Positions 36,820-48,100 of a DNA stretch of 64,000 bases are shown here, piece after piece. Every line of letters begins with the position of its first letter. Position 1 is the first letter of the stretch. The notes below the pieces were generated by a model. That model was not told where the DNA came from. It did no database searches and worked only from the letters and a program-made list of their open reading frames with translations. Position numbers and translations under genes: made by a program. Origin of the DNA: Uliginosibacterium gangwonense DSM 18521 (GTDB taxonomy: Bacteria; Pseudomonadota; Gammaproteobacteria; Burkholderiales; Rhodocyclaceae); the NCBI RefSeq assembly GCF_000373965.1, contig NZ_KB892846.1:62001-126000 (forward strand). Direction: 5' to 3'.

Positions 36820-38394
36820 TCAGGTATTGATCGGCTTGTCAGCCTTGGTCAGTCTGAGTTGCAACACAGACATGACCGCTACAAGCGCAAAAATGACGGT
36901 GGAAATCGCAGCAGCCAGCGCAAAATTTTGCCCGGAATCCACAAATGCGATTCGATAGGTATAGGACACCAGAATATCTGTTGAGCCTGCCGGCACCTTG
37001 GTATCCAGATAATCCGGGCCGCCTGCGGTCAGCAACGAGATCAGCACAAAGTTGTTAAAGTTGAAGGCAAACGAGGAGATCAGCAAGGGCATGATCGGCC
37101 GTGCAATCAGTGGCAAGGTGATCTTGAAGAAATTGGTCAATGGCCCAGACCCCACGATGGCAGAGGCTTCATACAGATCGCTGGGAATGGATTTGATCAA
37201 ACCCATACACAGCAACATCATATAAGGATAACCCAACCAGGTATTGACGATCAGGATCATGGCTTTGGCCAACCAGGGGTCGGAGAACCACGAAGGGCTG
37301 ATGCCAAACAAGCCGTTAAGGATCAGGTTGATTTCACCAAAGCTCTCATTGAACAGGCCACGGAACACCAATATGGAGATAAAGCCCGGCACCGCATAAG
37401 GCAAAAACAGCATGGTGCGATACACGGCACGGAAACGCAGCGCCTCCCAGTTCATCAGCACGGCCAGCACAATCCCGACGCCGAACGAAAACAGCACGCT
37501 GAGCAAGGCAAATACGTTGGTCCAGATGAAAATGCGCAGGAAAGGTTCTCGATATTTCGGGTCAGTAAAAATCTGGCGGAAATTCTCAAAACCAACCCCG
37601 ACCTTGAACCCCGGTGTCATTGTTTCACCGGTCTTCTGATTCACGTAGAATCCGAGCTTGAAGTCTGGCACCAACACATCGCCCGTGCGTTGATTGACGA
37701 GGTTCTTGCCCACCTGCTTATATAGGCTTTGCAGAGGCACGAAGCGACGCAACCCGGTCATCCCCAGCGTAACCCCATCAGGCAACACAACGGAAACGAG
37801 CTTGAGCCCCGGTTGCAGGGCAATCAATTCGCGTACCTGTAGAGCATCCGGTAGAGCCGTTTCGGCATTCTGCAACTCGGCCTTGAGCGATTGGGCTTTC
37901 TGCCCCTTGGCGGCCAAGGCAAACTCCGGACTGAGGTAGACCTTGCCGGTGGCTGCGTCTTCAAGACGGATGCGGTAATCCTGGGTCGGCGCCTTACCCA
38001 GCGCATGCAAGGTAAAAGCATATTCGACACCCTCTGTGGGCATCTTCTCTTCCAGCAGATAACGGGTTGAGCGCTCAAAGCTCAACAGATTGCGGGAACT
38101 ATAGTTTGTAAAACCGATACCGAACGTATAAACAATCGGCAACAGTACAAATATCAGTACCGCCACAATCCCAGGAAAGAGATAGCGGTAAACATAGGTT
38201 TTGGCTGAAGTAAACAACCATGTCGCCAGCATCAGCAGGCCGAGCAAGCCCACGGCGATCCAGGTCTGCCCCGCCACATAGGTCAGGGTGACAAGGTACA
38301 GCCCTGCCAGCAGCAGCACGATGCCAATCACAACGGGCATCCAGGTACGCAGGCGCAAACGCCAGGACCGTGGTGGCGGATCAATTTGAGTCAT
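36820..38394 (-). CDS. malF: Maltose ABC transporter permease MalF
   Basis: A 524-residue permease. It has three N-terminal membrane segments, then a large periplasmic loop (about residues 95-260, with [20 protein letters not shown]) as in enterobacterial MalF, which contacts the binding protein. The rest forms the core with an EAA-type loop ([21 protein letters not shown]). The length and the big loop identify MalF rather than a generic sugar permease. The start at ATG 38394 lacks a good ribosome-binding site; a longer frame to 38556 exists but has no conserved content. Confidence 0.93.
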   Translation of the reverse strand: MTQIDPPPRSWRLRLRTWMPVVIGIVLLLAGLYLVTLTYVAGQTWIAVGLLGLLMLATWLFTSAKTYVYRYLFPGIVAVLIFVLLPIVYTFGIGFTNYSSRNLLSFERSTRYLLEEKMPTEGVEYAFTLHALGKAPTQDYRIRLEDAATGKVYLSPEFALAAKGQKAQSLKAELQNAETALPDALQVRELIALQPGLKLVSVVLPDGVTLGMTGLRRFVPLQSLYKQVGKNLVNQRTGDVLVPDFKLGFYVNQKTGETMTPGFKVGVGFENFRQIFTDPKYREPFLRIFIWTNVFALLSVLFSFGVGIVLAVLMNWEALRFRAVYRTMLFLPYAVPGFISILVFRGLFNESFGEINLILNGLFGISPSWFSDPWLAKAMILIVNTWLGYPYMMLLCMGLIKSIPSDLYEASAIVGSGPLTNFFKITLPLIARPIMPLLISSFAFNFNNFVLISLLTAGGPDYLDTKVPAGSTDILVSYTYRIAFVDSGQNFALAAAISTVIFALVAVMSVLQLRLTKADKPINT

Positions 38395-38483
38395 GGAATT
38401 CAATCTATACTCCAGAGCTGGGCTTTCTCCATCACAGCCAGCAGTGCACGCTGTGTGCCTCACTTGGAGAAAACCTTTATTGA

Positions 38484-38513
38484 TGCAGCCCTTGCCACAA
38501 GACAGGGGCTGCA
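38484..38513 (-). promoter_or_regulatory. Intercistronic hairpin between malE and malF
   Basis: TGCAGCCC (38484-38491) can pair with GGGCTGCA (38506-38513), 47 bp past the malE stop. As in other mal operons, a hairpin here would raise malE mRNA relative to the permease genes. Confidence 0.5.
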
Positions 38514-38559
38514 TCTCTACACTACCACTCCACCCGCCTACGCGGATGGAATACAAGGA

Positions 38560-39762
38560 TCAATTCTTGATCCGGTCAGCCGCCTTGTTCAAACCTTCCT
38601 TGGCCGTTTCGCGCTCCTGGGTGATGTTTTGCAAGGCAGTCGCCATGGACGACCAGAACTTGCCCATCTCCGGATTCGAAGGCATCGGCGCCCCTGCTTG
38701 TGCGCTCTGCATCGTGGCCTGGATCAAGGGGTTGCTCTTGAGTTCAGCATAGAAAGCCTTGTTGGCAGGCACACCCAGCGGCTTGTCAGCATCGATTTCC
38801 TTGAGACCCTTGACCGACAGCATGTAATTCTCGATGAACTCGACCGCTACGTCCTTGTTCGGGCTGGACTTGTTGATCATCGCCCCCAGCACGCCCACAA
38901 ATGGCGCCCCACCCTTCTTGCCCACCGCAGGAATCGGCGCCACACCAAAATTGATGTTCTTGTCGCGCAGGTTGCCCCACGACCACGGGCCATTGATCAT
39001 CATCGCCACCTTGCCTTGGGCAACACCGGCCTCCATGTCGGAATAGCTGGCCGTCTTGGGCATTGCACCTGCCTTGATGAGCTTGACGAGCGTTTCTACA
39101 CCTTGCACAGCACCTGCATTGTTAACCCCAACATCCTTGGCGTCATACGAGCCATCCGCCTTGAGCTTGAAGGCATAACCACCGTTGGCTGCCAGCATGC
39201 CCCATGTGAAATAGGTATTGGTGAAGTCCCACAAAATGGCATGCTTGCCATCTTTTTGCAGCTTCTTGTCCAGCGCGATCACTTCATCAAAAGTCTTGGG
39301 CGGGGTTGGCACCAGGGTCTTGTTATAGACCAGCGCCACAGCTTCAATGGAGATAGGGTAGCCCCACACCTTGCCATTGGTGGTAAAGGCCTTCCAGGCC
39401 AGCGGATCGATACCATCCTTGACAGCCTTGCCGGGATTCACGGTTTCCAACAAACCACCCTGAATCCATTCGCCGATACGGTCGTGCGGCCAAATCCAGA
39501 TATCCGGCCCCTTGCCTGCTGCTGCGGCTTGCTGGAACTTGCTGGGGGCATCTTCGGGATGCTCCACCTTCACTTCGATACCGGTCTTCTTGGCGAATTC
39601 ATCGCCCACTTTTTGCAGGCCGTTATAGCCTTTGTCACCATTGATCCAGATGAGCAGCTTGCCCGGTTCACCTGCAAAGGCACTGAGCGGGAAGGCGGCA
39701 GCCACGGCCAGCGCGAGACCCGAAACCATCAGCTTGCCAATATGACGACGTGTTGTTTTCAT
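38560..39762 (-). CDS. malE: Maltose/maltodextrin-binding protein MalE
   Basis: A 400-residue periplasmic binding protein for maltose or maltodextrins. The signal peptide is [20 protein letters not shown] ... AFA, and ATG 39762 has GGAGGAG six bases upstream, the strongest site in the operon. Family segments are [58 protein letters not shown] and [12 protein letters not shown]. It lies between malK and malF and delivers sugar to MalFGK2. Confidence 0.95.
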   Translation of the reverse strand: MKTTRRHIGKLMVSGLALAVAAAFPLSAFAGEPGKLLIWINGDKGYNGLQKVGDEFAKKTGIEVKVEHPEDAPSKFQQAAAAGKGPDIWIWPHDRIGEWIQGGLLETVNPGKAVKDGIDPLAWKAFTTNGKVWGYPISIEAVALVYNKTLVPTPPKTFDEVIALDKKLQKDGKHAILWDFTNTYFTWGMLAANGGYAFKLKADGSYDAKDVGVNNAGAVQGVETLVKLIKAGAMPKTASYSDMEAGVAQGKVAMMINGPWSWGNLRDKNINFGVAPIPAVGKKGGAPFVGVLGAMINKSSPNKDVAVEFIENYMLSVKGLKEIDADKPLGVPANKAFYAELKSNPLIQATMQSAQAGAPMPSNPEMGKFWSSMATALQNITQERETAKEGLNKAADRIKN

Positions 39763-39828
39763 CTATTGCTCCTCCATGATTGATTTGAAGACCCTTGGTG
39801 GGCCATTGCAGCCTTGGCGTGGCCCGAC

Positions 39829-40962
<1,134 letters not shown>

Positions 40963-41039
40963 GTTGTCTCCTGATTCTTGACTGTAACTACGCACTCGTT
41001 CTCAGGGCATCTCGCAGCCAGGCTGCTTGCCCCACTGAT

Positions 41040-42707
41040 TCAATCTGCCGCAGCAAGGGGCTTGCCAAAGAAACCGCTCCAGGCTGGCAGCACCAGCTTT
41101 GTCTGCGCATCGCACACGTCGATCTCGGCCCCGCCCAACCCATGCCCGGTCAAGGCTGCCAAAGGCATGGGCACCACATATTCAACCGCCTCTGGCGACA
41201 AATTGAAGGCACAGAACACCTCCTGGCGATCCATACTACGCATAAAGCATAGTACAGAATCCGGCGATGTCATGAAGCGGATATCCCCCTTGGCCAGCAC
41301 TGGCAGGTTGCGCCGCCAAGCCAGGAAACCACGGTAGAAATTCAGTACCGAATCGGGCTGTGCCGCCTGTGCATCCACAGCCTGTACCTGGTGCGCCTGG
41401 GGGATCGGCAACCATGGCTCATGCGTGGAAAACCCCGCGCCTTCGCCCTGCACAGTCCAAGGCATGGGCGTGCGACAACCATCCCGCCCTTTGTAATCGG
41501 GCCAGAATGCGATGCCATACGGATCGCGCAGGCGATCGAAGGGGACTTCGGCATCTTCCAGCCCCAACTCTTCGCCTTGATACACACAGAAACTACCGCG
41601 CAGGCTACCAATCACAGCGAACAGTAGCTTGGCAAATGCGGCCTTTTCAGCAGGCGTCTTGAGCATATGCCCCCAACGCGTCATCACCCGTTGTGCGTCG
41701 TGATTAGAGAAGGCCCAGCAGCCCCAACCTTTGACCGGGTTGATGCGTGCTTCGAAATTCTCAACCTCGGTGCGGATATGTTCGGCGGAAAACGCGTCGG
41801 TCAGGAAGGTAAAACTGTAGGCCATGTGCAATTTATCGCCGTGAGCCGTGTATTCCGCCATCACCCGCACGCCGTCCTCATCGCCAATCTCTCCTACGCT
41901 GGCAACCTTGTACTCATCCAACAGCACGCGCAGGCGTTTGAGGAAGGCCAGATTCTGTGCTTGCGTCTTGTCGTAGGCATGAATTTGCATGCCATATGGA
42001 TTGTTCTGCGGAATGGCGGTACGCACCTCTCCATCCATCAGGAACGGGGGGTTGTTGCGCAACTCCTTGTCATGGAAATGAAAATTGCAGGCATCGAAAC
42101 GGAAACCATCCACCCCACGCTTGCACCAGAAGCGTACCGTTTCGAGCATCGCATCCTGCACGGCAGGATTGTAAAAATTCAGATCCGGCTGCGAAGTCAG
42201 GAAATTGTGCAGGTAATACTGGCAGCGCCGTGAATCCCATTGCCACGCCACCCCGCCAAACACCGAAAGCCAATTATTGGGGGGTGAGCCATCGGGCTTG
42301 GGGTCTTGCCATACATACCAATCGGCATAGGGATTGTCTCGCCCCTGGCGGCTTTGCTTGAACCAGGGGTGGGCTTCAGAGGTGTGTGAAAGAACCTGGT
42401 CAATCACCACCTTCAAACCCAATTCATGGGCACGCGTCACGAGCGCATCGAAATCAGCCAAGCTGCCGAACAGCGGATCGACATCGCAGTAATCGGAAAC
42501 GTCGTAGCCAAAATCCTTCATCGGCGAGCGGAAGAAAGGCGAAATCCAGATCGCATCCACCCCCAACGCCGCCACATAGGGTAGGCGCGCAATGATGCCG
42601 GGCAGATCCCCCACGCCATCCTTGTTGCTATCGCAAAAGCTGCGCGGATAGATTTGATAAATGGATGCGCCACGCCACCACTCGTCTCTTTGTACCGAAA
42701 CTGACAC
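41040..42707 (-). CDS. Alpha-glucosidase, GH13 family
   Basis: A 555-residue cytoplasmic enzyme of glycoside hydrolase family 13 that releases glucose from maltose or short maltodextrins. The catalytic nucleophile Asp is in GFRFDACNFHF, the acid/base Glu in ASVGEIGDED, and the third Asp in FSNHDAQR. Opening motifs IYQIYPRSFCDSNKDGVGDL and DAIWISPFFRSPMKDFGYD are typical. I place the start at GTG 42707 (GGAGA five bases upstream). The longer frame to ATG 42791 would run across the LacI operator and promoter. It is the first gene of the mal operon, so imported sugar is split at once. Confidence 0.92.
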   Translation of the reverse strand: MSVSVQRDEWWRGASIYQIYPRSFCDSNKDGVGDLPGIIARLPYVAALGVDAIWISPFFRSPMKDFGYDVSDYCDVDPLFGSLADFDALVTRAHELGLKVVIDQVLSHTSEAHPWFKQSRQGRDNPYADWYVWQDPKPDGSPPNNWLSVFGGVAWQWDSRRCQYYLHNFLTSQPDLNFYNPAVQDAMLETVRFWCKRGVDGFRFDACNFHFHDKELRNNPPFLMDGEVRTAIPQNNPYGMQIHAYDKTQAQNLAFLKRLRVLLDEYKVASVGEIGDEDGVRVMAEYTAHGDKLHMAYSFTFLTDAFSAEHIRTEVENFEARINPVKGWGCWAFSNHDAQRVMTRWGHMLKTPAEKAAFAKLLFAVIGSLRGSFCVYQGEELGLEDAEVPFDRLRDPYGIAFWPDYKGRDGCRTPMPWTVQGEGAGFSTHEPWLPIPQAHQVQAVDAQAAQPDSVLNFYRGFLAWRRNLPVLAKGDIRFMTSPDSVLCFMRSMDRQEVFCAFNLSPEAVEYVVPMPLAALTGHGLGGAEIDVCDAQTKLVLPAWSGFFGKPLAAAD

Positions 42708-42746
42708 CACTGTCTCCAATGATCCGTTCGAAGCGGATGCGTTATG

Positions 42747-42764
42747 TTTGTAACCGGTTACAAA
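42747..42764. promoter_or_regulatory. LacI-family operator before the mal operon
   Basis: A perfect 18-bp palindrome, TTTGTAACC/GGTTACAAA, centred 48 bp upstream of the alpha-glucosidase start. It has the central CG and symmetry typical of LacI-family sites. Nearly the same palindrome lies before the LacI-family gene 2 kb away. Confidence 0.85.
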
Positions 42765-42767
42765 GTT

Positions 42768-42791
42768 AAGTTCTTGCGCGAAGACTGTCAA
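42768..42791 (-). promoter_or_regulatory. Promoter of the mal operon
   Basis: A perfect -35 TTGACA on minus (42791-42786). The -10 at 17 bp is weak and abuts the operator, so a bound repressor would cover it. The weak -10 makes exact placement uncertain. Confidence 0.5.
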
Positions 42792-43014
42792 TACCTCTGA
42801 TGTATACCCCTACACTATTTCGCAAAATAGTTGATTCAACTCTTTCTTACAAGCCACAGGCGTTTACATCTGGCAAATGTGTTCCTGCCCAACTACCAAT
42901 CAATTACACATCCTGAACCTGTTTCACGATCTGTAAAACAGATTCCAAGGATGACAGGCTTTACCCCCTATTCCGTCATTTCGCCGGAAGCCCTCAGTCA
43001 GGAGGAAGACTGAA

Positions 43015-43737
43015 ATGAAATTCTGGATCAAATTGGGAAGCGTGCTGGGTCTGATCTCGATTTGTTTTGGGGCGTTTGCAGAATCCCCCACACTCACCAT
43101 GGGCGTATTCAGTTGGGAACCTTATGTCAGTACGAATCCGGAACATTACGGCGTTATTTCTGAGATTGCGATCACGGCATTGGAGCGAACAGGTTACAAG
43201 ATCGAGGTTCATGACTACCCGTTTTCACGGGTCATGAAAAACCTGGAGTTCGGCATCATCGACATCGCTCCGGCCATTTCTCCCAATACGGAACGAGCCA
43301 AGACCGTCGATTTCTCCTCCCCCATCTATAACGTGGAAATGGGTTTCACCTTCAAAAAAGGCCGAATACATTACCAGACAATTTCTGATCTCAAAGCTTA
43401 CACGGCTGGCGTCATGCTCGGAACATTCTGGATCAACGAGCTAACTTCAGCAGGTATCCTTTACGAGGGGGCCGCCGAGCAGGAGCAAAACATCAGGAAG
43501 CTGATCCTCGACCGGGTAGACTTTGTCTGCATGCCCAAGGGTGTCGCCTGGCATCTGCTGACACAAATGGGTGAAGACCCGAACAACTATGAATTCGGGC
43601 TATTCAAGCATGAGGGCCAACCACTCGGTATATCGAAAAGAACCCCATTCAAAACGTTGCGTGAGGATTTTGAACGAGGGCTCGCCAGCATCAAACGGGA
43701 TGGAACCTATGACAAAATTGTGGCGAAATACAAATAG
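43015..43737 (+). CDS. Periplasmic solute-binding protein, SBP_bac_3 type
   Basis: A 240-residue exported protein with signal peptide (MKFWIKLGSVLGLISICFGAFA) and AGGAGG nine bases upstream. The mature part is a family-3 extracellular solute-binding domain: LTMGVFSWEPYV, a GVISEIAITALERTGY helix, and ISPNTERAKTVDFSSPIY, where the Arg usually holds the ligand carboxylate. It ends with ASIKRDGTYDKIVAKY. Members bind amino acids or related compounds. No permease or ATPase is adjacent, so it may work with a distant transporter or as a receptor. It sits between the mal operon and its regulator but on the other strand. Confidence 0.85.
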   Translation: MKFWIKLGSVLGLISICFGAFAESPTLTMGVFSWEPYVSTNPEHYGVISEIAITALERTGYKIEVHDYPFSRVMKNLEFGIIDIAPAISPNTERAKTVDFSSPIYNVEMGFTFKKGRIHYQTISDLKAYTAGVMLGTFWINELTSAGILYEGAAEQEQNIRKLILDRVDFVCMPKGVAWHLLTQMGEDPNNYEFGLFKHEGQPLGISKRTPFKTLREDFERGLASIKRDGTYDKIVAKYK

Positions 43738-43785
43738 CCCGCCTCACCCCTGCTGATACAAAAATCTCCCCACGTTGAACCACTT

Positions 43786-44760
43786 TCAATGCTCGCCGCC
43801 CGGCGCCAAAGCAATACTCCCCCCTTCATGCAGATAGACGGGCACCAACACCTGGCGCGGGGGTTTCTTGTCGATGGCCTCAAGCACCAGCGATACCGAC
43901 TCATGGGCAATCTGCGGAATGTCCTGAGCCACGGAAGCCAAGCCCGGTTGCAGCTCTGCCGCCAAACCATCGAAGCCCATCACGGACATTGCCTCCGGCA
44001 CACGCACGCCAAGGTCTTGCAAAGCGCCGTAGGCACCTACGGCCATCTCGTCGGTGGCACAGAAGACCCCCGTGGGACGTTGCCCGGCGAGCCAGGCGTC
44101 TCGCATCAGGCGATAGCCGCCCAGCACAGAGGACTCGCCATGCACCTGCACGAAGGAGATTTGCTCCATGCCAAACGCCTTCAGGCCCTGTACGAAACCG
44201 TCCGCTCGGTCGGCATGCCACTGGGCTTCACCCAGCACACTCAGATGCAGCAATCGGCGGTGCCCCAATCCCAACAGCGTTTGCGCAGCCAGGCGCCCAC
44301 CCCCGATGTCATCAGGAGCTACGCAGGATACGCCAGGGAAGTGGCCGATCAGCACGGCAGGCAAATCACGTTCGGCCAGAAAACGCATCCGCTCTTCCAC
44401 ATGCGAGGTGTTGAACACCAACACCGCATTGAGCGGGCGACGCCACGTAGAAAGATCGGCAGGCAACTCAATGAACTGGATGGCGCGTTCCTGCATCTCG
44501 CGCACGAGTGCACGCCACACCACATTGAAATATGGCGAGAGGCGGTTTTCACCATAGCCCACCCACATTCCAATAGCATATTTCGAGCGCATTGACAGCT
44601 CCCGTGCTACCGGATCAGGCGCATAGCCAAGTTGCTCCATAACCTCCAGCACTTTGACCCGGGTTGCCTTTGCCACAGTGCTGTGACCATTGATAACCCG
44701 GCTCACAGTACCCGTCGACACCTGGGCCTGAGCAGCAATCTCGCTGATGGTGATTTTCAA
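43786..44760 (-). CDS. LacI-family repressor of the mal operon
   Basis: A 324-residue transcription factor. The N-terminal helix-turn-helix is ISEIAAQAQVSTGTVSRVIN, with the hinge helix near PDPVARELS. A sugar-binding core follows, ending VMGFDGLAAELQPGLASV. The start is TTG 44760, supported by AGAGGTGG just upstream and by the HTH beginning at residue 3. A palindromic operator lies 22-37 bp upstream of its own start and a matching one precedes the mal operon. It therefore most likely represses both, released by a maltodextrin or its breakdown product. Confidence 0.93.
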   Translation of the reverse strand: MKITISEIAAQAQVSTGTVSRVINGHSTVAKATRVKVLEVMEQLGYAPDPVARELSMRSKYAIGMWVGYGENRLSPYFNVVWRALVREMQERAIQFIELPADLSTWRRPLNAVLVFNTSHVEERMRFLAERDLPAVLIGHFPGVSCVAPDDIGGGRLAAQTLLGLGHRRLLHLSVLGEAQWHADRADGFVQGLKAFGMEQISFVQVHGESSVLGGYRLMRDAWLAGQRPTGVFCATDEMAVGAYGALQDLGVRVPEAMSVMGFDGLAAELQPGLASVAQDIPQIAHESVSLVLEAIDKKPPRQVLVPVYLHEGGSIALAPGGEH

Positions 44761-45123
44761 AGTTCCACCTCTAGACCAACCTTGTAATCGATTACAAAGT
44801 CAAATCATACCAATAAACAGCCCGATGCAGTGGCACTGGCGATTCAGACACGATACACACAATGACACAAACGCCAATGCAGCAAAGCCCGCCCAATGGG
44901 GCACACAGCACTCTGCCACGTGGTTTCAAACGAACGCAAGCGTTAATGTTACCAATGTGATGCCTTGTTTGTCCGGTTGGCAGATCTGGAGTGGCACCTT
45001 GGTAAAACGCAACACCAGAAGCGCAGGCCATGAAGTGATCCGCACAGGGCCCACCCAATGCGGTAGGCGGCTGGGAAGCCCCTTTGCACCACCAAGACGT
45101 GAACATGTAAAAAGGATCAGCAG
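44761..45123. other. Divergent region between LacI regulator and hybrid kinase genes
   Basis: 363 bp without a supportable gene. The left end has the regulator's operator and promoter, and the right end the kinase ribosome-binding site (AAGGA). No other signal is clear. Confidence 0.55.
44782..44797. promoter_or_regulatory. LacI-family operator before the regulator gene
   Basis: A perfect 16-bp palindrome TTGTAATC/GATTACAA. It differs from the mal-operon operator at one symmetric position pair. A -10-like TATGAT (44809-44804, minus) lies just upstream, so binding would give autoregulation. Confidence 0.85.
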
Positions 45124-48100
45124 GTGCCCTCCACAACGACTCTTGCACCTTCACCCCAGCCTCGGCCACCGTTGAGCCAGACAAAGGCTGTACTTTTGTA
45201 CGGCCTATTCCTGGTCGCCTGGATTCTGGCCCCCAATACCCTGCTGCTCCCCCAATTGCGCAGTAACCTGCTCACCTGGAGCATGCTGCTCCTTCAAGGC
45301 ATGGGATGCCTCGCCATGTCAGCGGTACAACTCCATGAACTGGCAAAAAATGCAGCGCCCCCTGCAGCCCCCCCTTCCGAGGCAGCAAGCAAGCCTCCCG
45401 CTTGGCAGGCATGGCCGCACTGGCCTCTGCTGGGGATCACACTGCTCCCTGTGCTGATTGGCAGCACCGCCCAAGGCGCCGCACTCCTATGGCCCAGCCT
45501 TGCCACCATGATGGGCTGCCTATGCATCCACGCAACACTATGGCTGGCCTGGCAAAAACAGTTGGAGAACACCCATCTGGTAAAAGATATCGCCAGCAAC
45601 CAATTGCTCAAGCACTTCTACGACCTACCGTTTGCCGGCATGGCAACCTGCTCACTCAATGGGCGAAAACTGCAGCACTGCAATGACAAGCTCTGCGAAA
45701 TCGTGGGCTACTCGCAAGAGGAATTGATCAATCTGGACTGGACCGAAATCAGCCACCCCGACGATGTGGCGAAGGAAGTCGAAGCATTCCAGAAGATTCT
45801 GCAGGGTCAAACCAATGGCTATAGCCAGGAAAAGCGCTTCATCCGCAAAGGCGGAGAGATCGTTTATGCCACAATAGATGTCCATGGCATCTACAACCCA
45901 GATGGTTCTCTACAATGCGTGGCTGCATTGGTGCATGACATCACCGAACAAAAGCGCATCACGCAACAACTGCTCGACAGCGAACAGAGCTACCACACGC
46001 TGGCTGACTCGGCCCCCGCACTGATCTGGACCTCCGGGCCTGACAAGCTCTGCAACTACTTCAACAAGGTCTGGTTGAACTTCACCGGCCGCTCGCTCGA
46101 ACAAGAACTTGGCAACGGTTGGGCAGAAGGCGTCCACCCAGACGATTTTGCATACTGCCTGGAATATTACCTGAGCCACTTCGATCAACGTCTCAACTTC
46201 AACATGGATTACAGGTTGCGCCATCACAGTGGGGAATACCGCTGGATACGCGACAGCGGCTGCCCGCGCTACAGCCGTTCTGGCACATTCCTGGGCTATA
46301 TCGGCTACTGCCTGGATGTAACTGATCGCGTCCTGGCACAAAAGGCACTGGAAGAAAGCGAGGCACGACTTCGTACCATTGTGCGCAACCTGCCCATGGT
46401 TCTTTGCACAATAGACAAGAATGGCATATTCACCATGTCGGACGGCAACGGCCTCAAGGCCCTGGGCCTCAAGCCAGGAGAAGTCGTGGGGCAATCCGTC
46501 TACACGCTATACGCCAGCCACCCGGAAATCCTCAAATATATCAATCTGGCAATGTCTGGCGAACAGATTCGCGGCCAGACAACCATCAACAACATTCTTT
46601 ACGACAGCATATATTGCCCTATCCCCGGCATTGAAAGCACCTCTGGCGTCATGATCACCAGTCTGGATATTACAGAACGCAGAAACGCAGAAACCGAACA
46701 GCAGCGCAACATGGCACGGATCGAAAGCCTACTGCGCGTCGCCAATTTCCATGCACGCAATGCACAACATTTGCTCGACTACATCCTGCACCAAGCGGTT
46801 GAACTGAGCCAAAGCACAGCAGGCTGCATTTTCATCCGAGACAAGAATCACTTTACCCTCAGCAATATAACCGAAGAGGCTGATAACGCATTTGTCATCC
46901 CTGCACAGAAGATTCATTACACGCTTGAAGACATGGTCTACTTCCACGAGGCCATCCTTCAAGGCACTCCCATCATTCGCAATGCGACAAATGGCTGGCA
47001 GACAAAAGCGACGTCTTCGACGGACATCATCCAGCTGCTGAGCCGCCATCTATGCATTCCTTTGAGGGCCAACGGCACAACTCAAGCAATCCTGGTGCTT
47101 GCCAACAAACTTGGCAACTATGAAAAAGCGGACGCCACCCAGCTTACACAGTTCATGATCAGTGCATGGAACATGGTTGAGCAGCGTCAAGCCGAAGATC
47201 AGTTTGTACGCATCTCCGATTTGCTGAACATCTCGCAAAAACTGGCACACGTGGGAGGCTGGGATTTCAACCCGCATGACAACTCACTGTATTGGACCGA
47301 TGAGAACTACCGGATTTTTGAAATACCGCCAGAAAACTACGAGCCCAAGCTTGATAGTACGCTTGCCTTTTTTACCCCCGAATCGCGTGCCCGCAGGGAT
47401 ATCGCATTTGCCACGGCCATGGCCGAGGGCACGGGATTCGACCTTGAACTGGAACTGGATACCGCACAAGGCAATAGGCGCCAGATCCGCGCCACCTGCG
47501 TCGTCGTCAAAAATGGCGATACGATAGACCGCATCATCGGTGCTTTGTTGGACATCACCCCCTACAAAACCATCGAAGCAGAATTACGCAAGCATAAAGA
47601 GAATCTGGAGGAACTTGTCACCCAACGCACGCAGGAACTCATGCAGGCACTGGATACAGCCGAACGCGCCACCCGTGGCAAGAGTGCCTTTCTTGCCACC
47701 ATGAGCCATGAAATCCGCACGCCGATCACCGCCGTGCTGGGCATGACGCATCTGGCCTTACAAACCAATCCAACGCCGAAACAAAAAGGCTATCTCGAAA
47801 AAATATCCATCTCGGCCAATCTGCTGCTCGGCATCATCAACGACATCCTCGATTTCTCAAAAATCGAGGCAGGCCGATTGGAGCTGAGTTCAAGTGAATT
47901 CGTACTGGCCGACGTCCTGGACAAAATCATCACCGTCATCAGCCTAAAAGCAGCAGAAAAGAAACTGGAGTTTCTCGTCAAGATTGAACAGGACACGCCC
48001 TATACCCTTATAGGCGATGCCACACGACTGGGGCAGATCCTGCTCAATCTGTGTTCAAATGCAGTGAAGTTCACCGATCAGGGCGAAATTATTCTTGAAA

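Larger units (their letters stand above)
42708..43014. other. Divergent region between alpha-glucosidase and binding protein genes
   Basis: 307 bp with the mal promoter and operator on the left. The right part leads to the binding protein gene (AGGAGG at its end). No gene is supported here. Confidence 0.6.

Noticed and set aside
38386-39783. 465-codon plus-strand frame
   Set aside because: It is antisense to malE, which is certain; it is a codon-bias shadow.
42708-42791. N-terminal extension of the alpha-glucosidase
   Set aside because: It would translate through the LacI operator and up to the -35 box; GTG 42707 with GGAGA gives the family's normal length.
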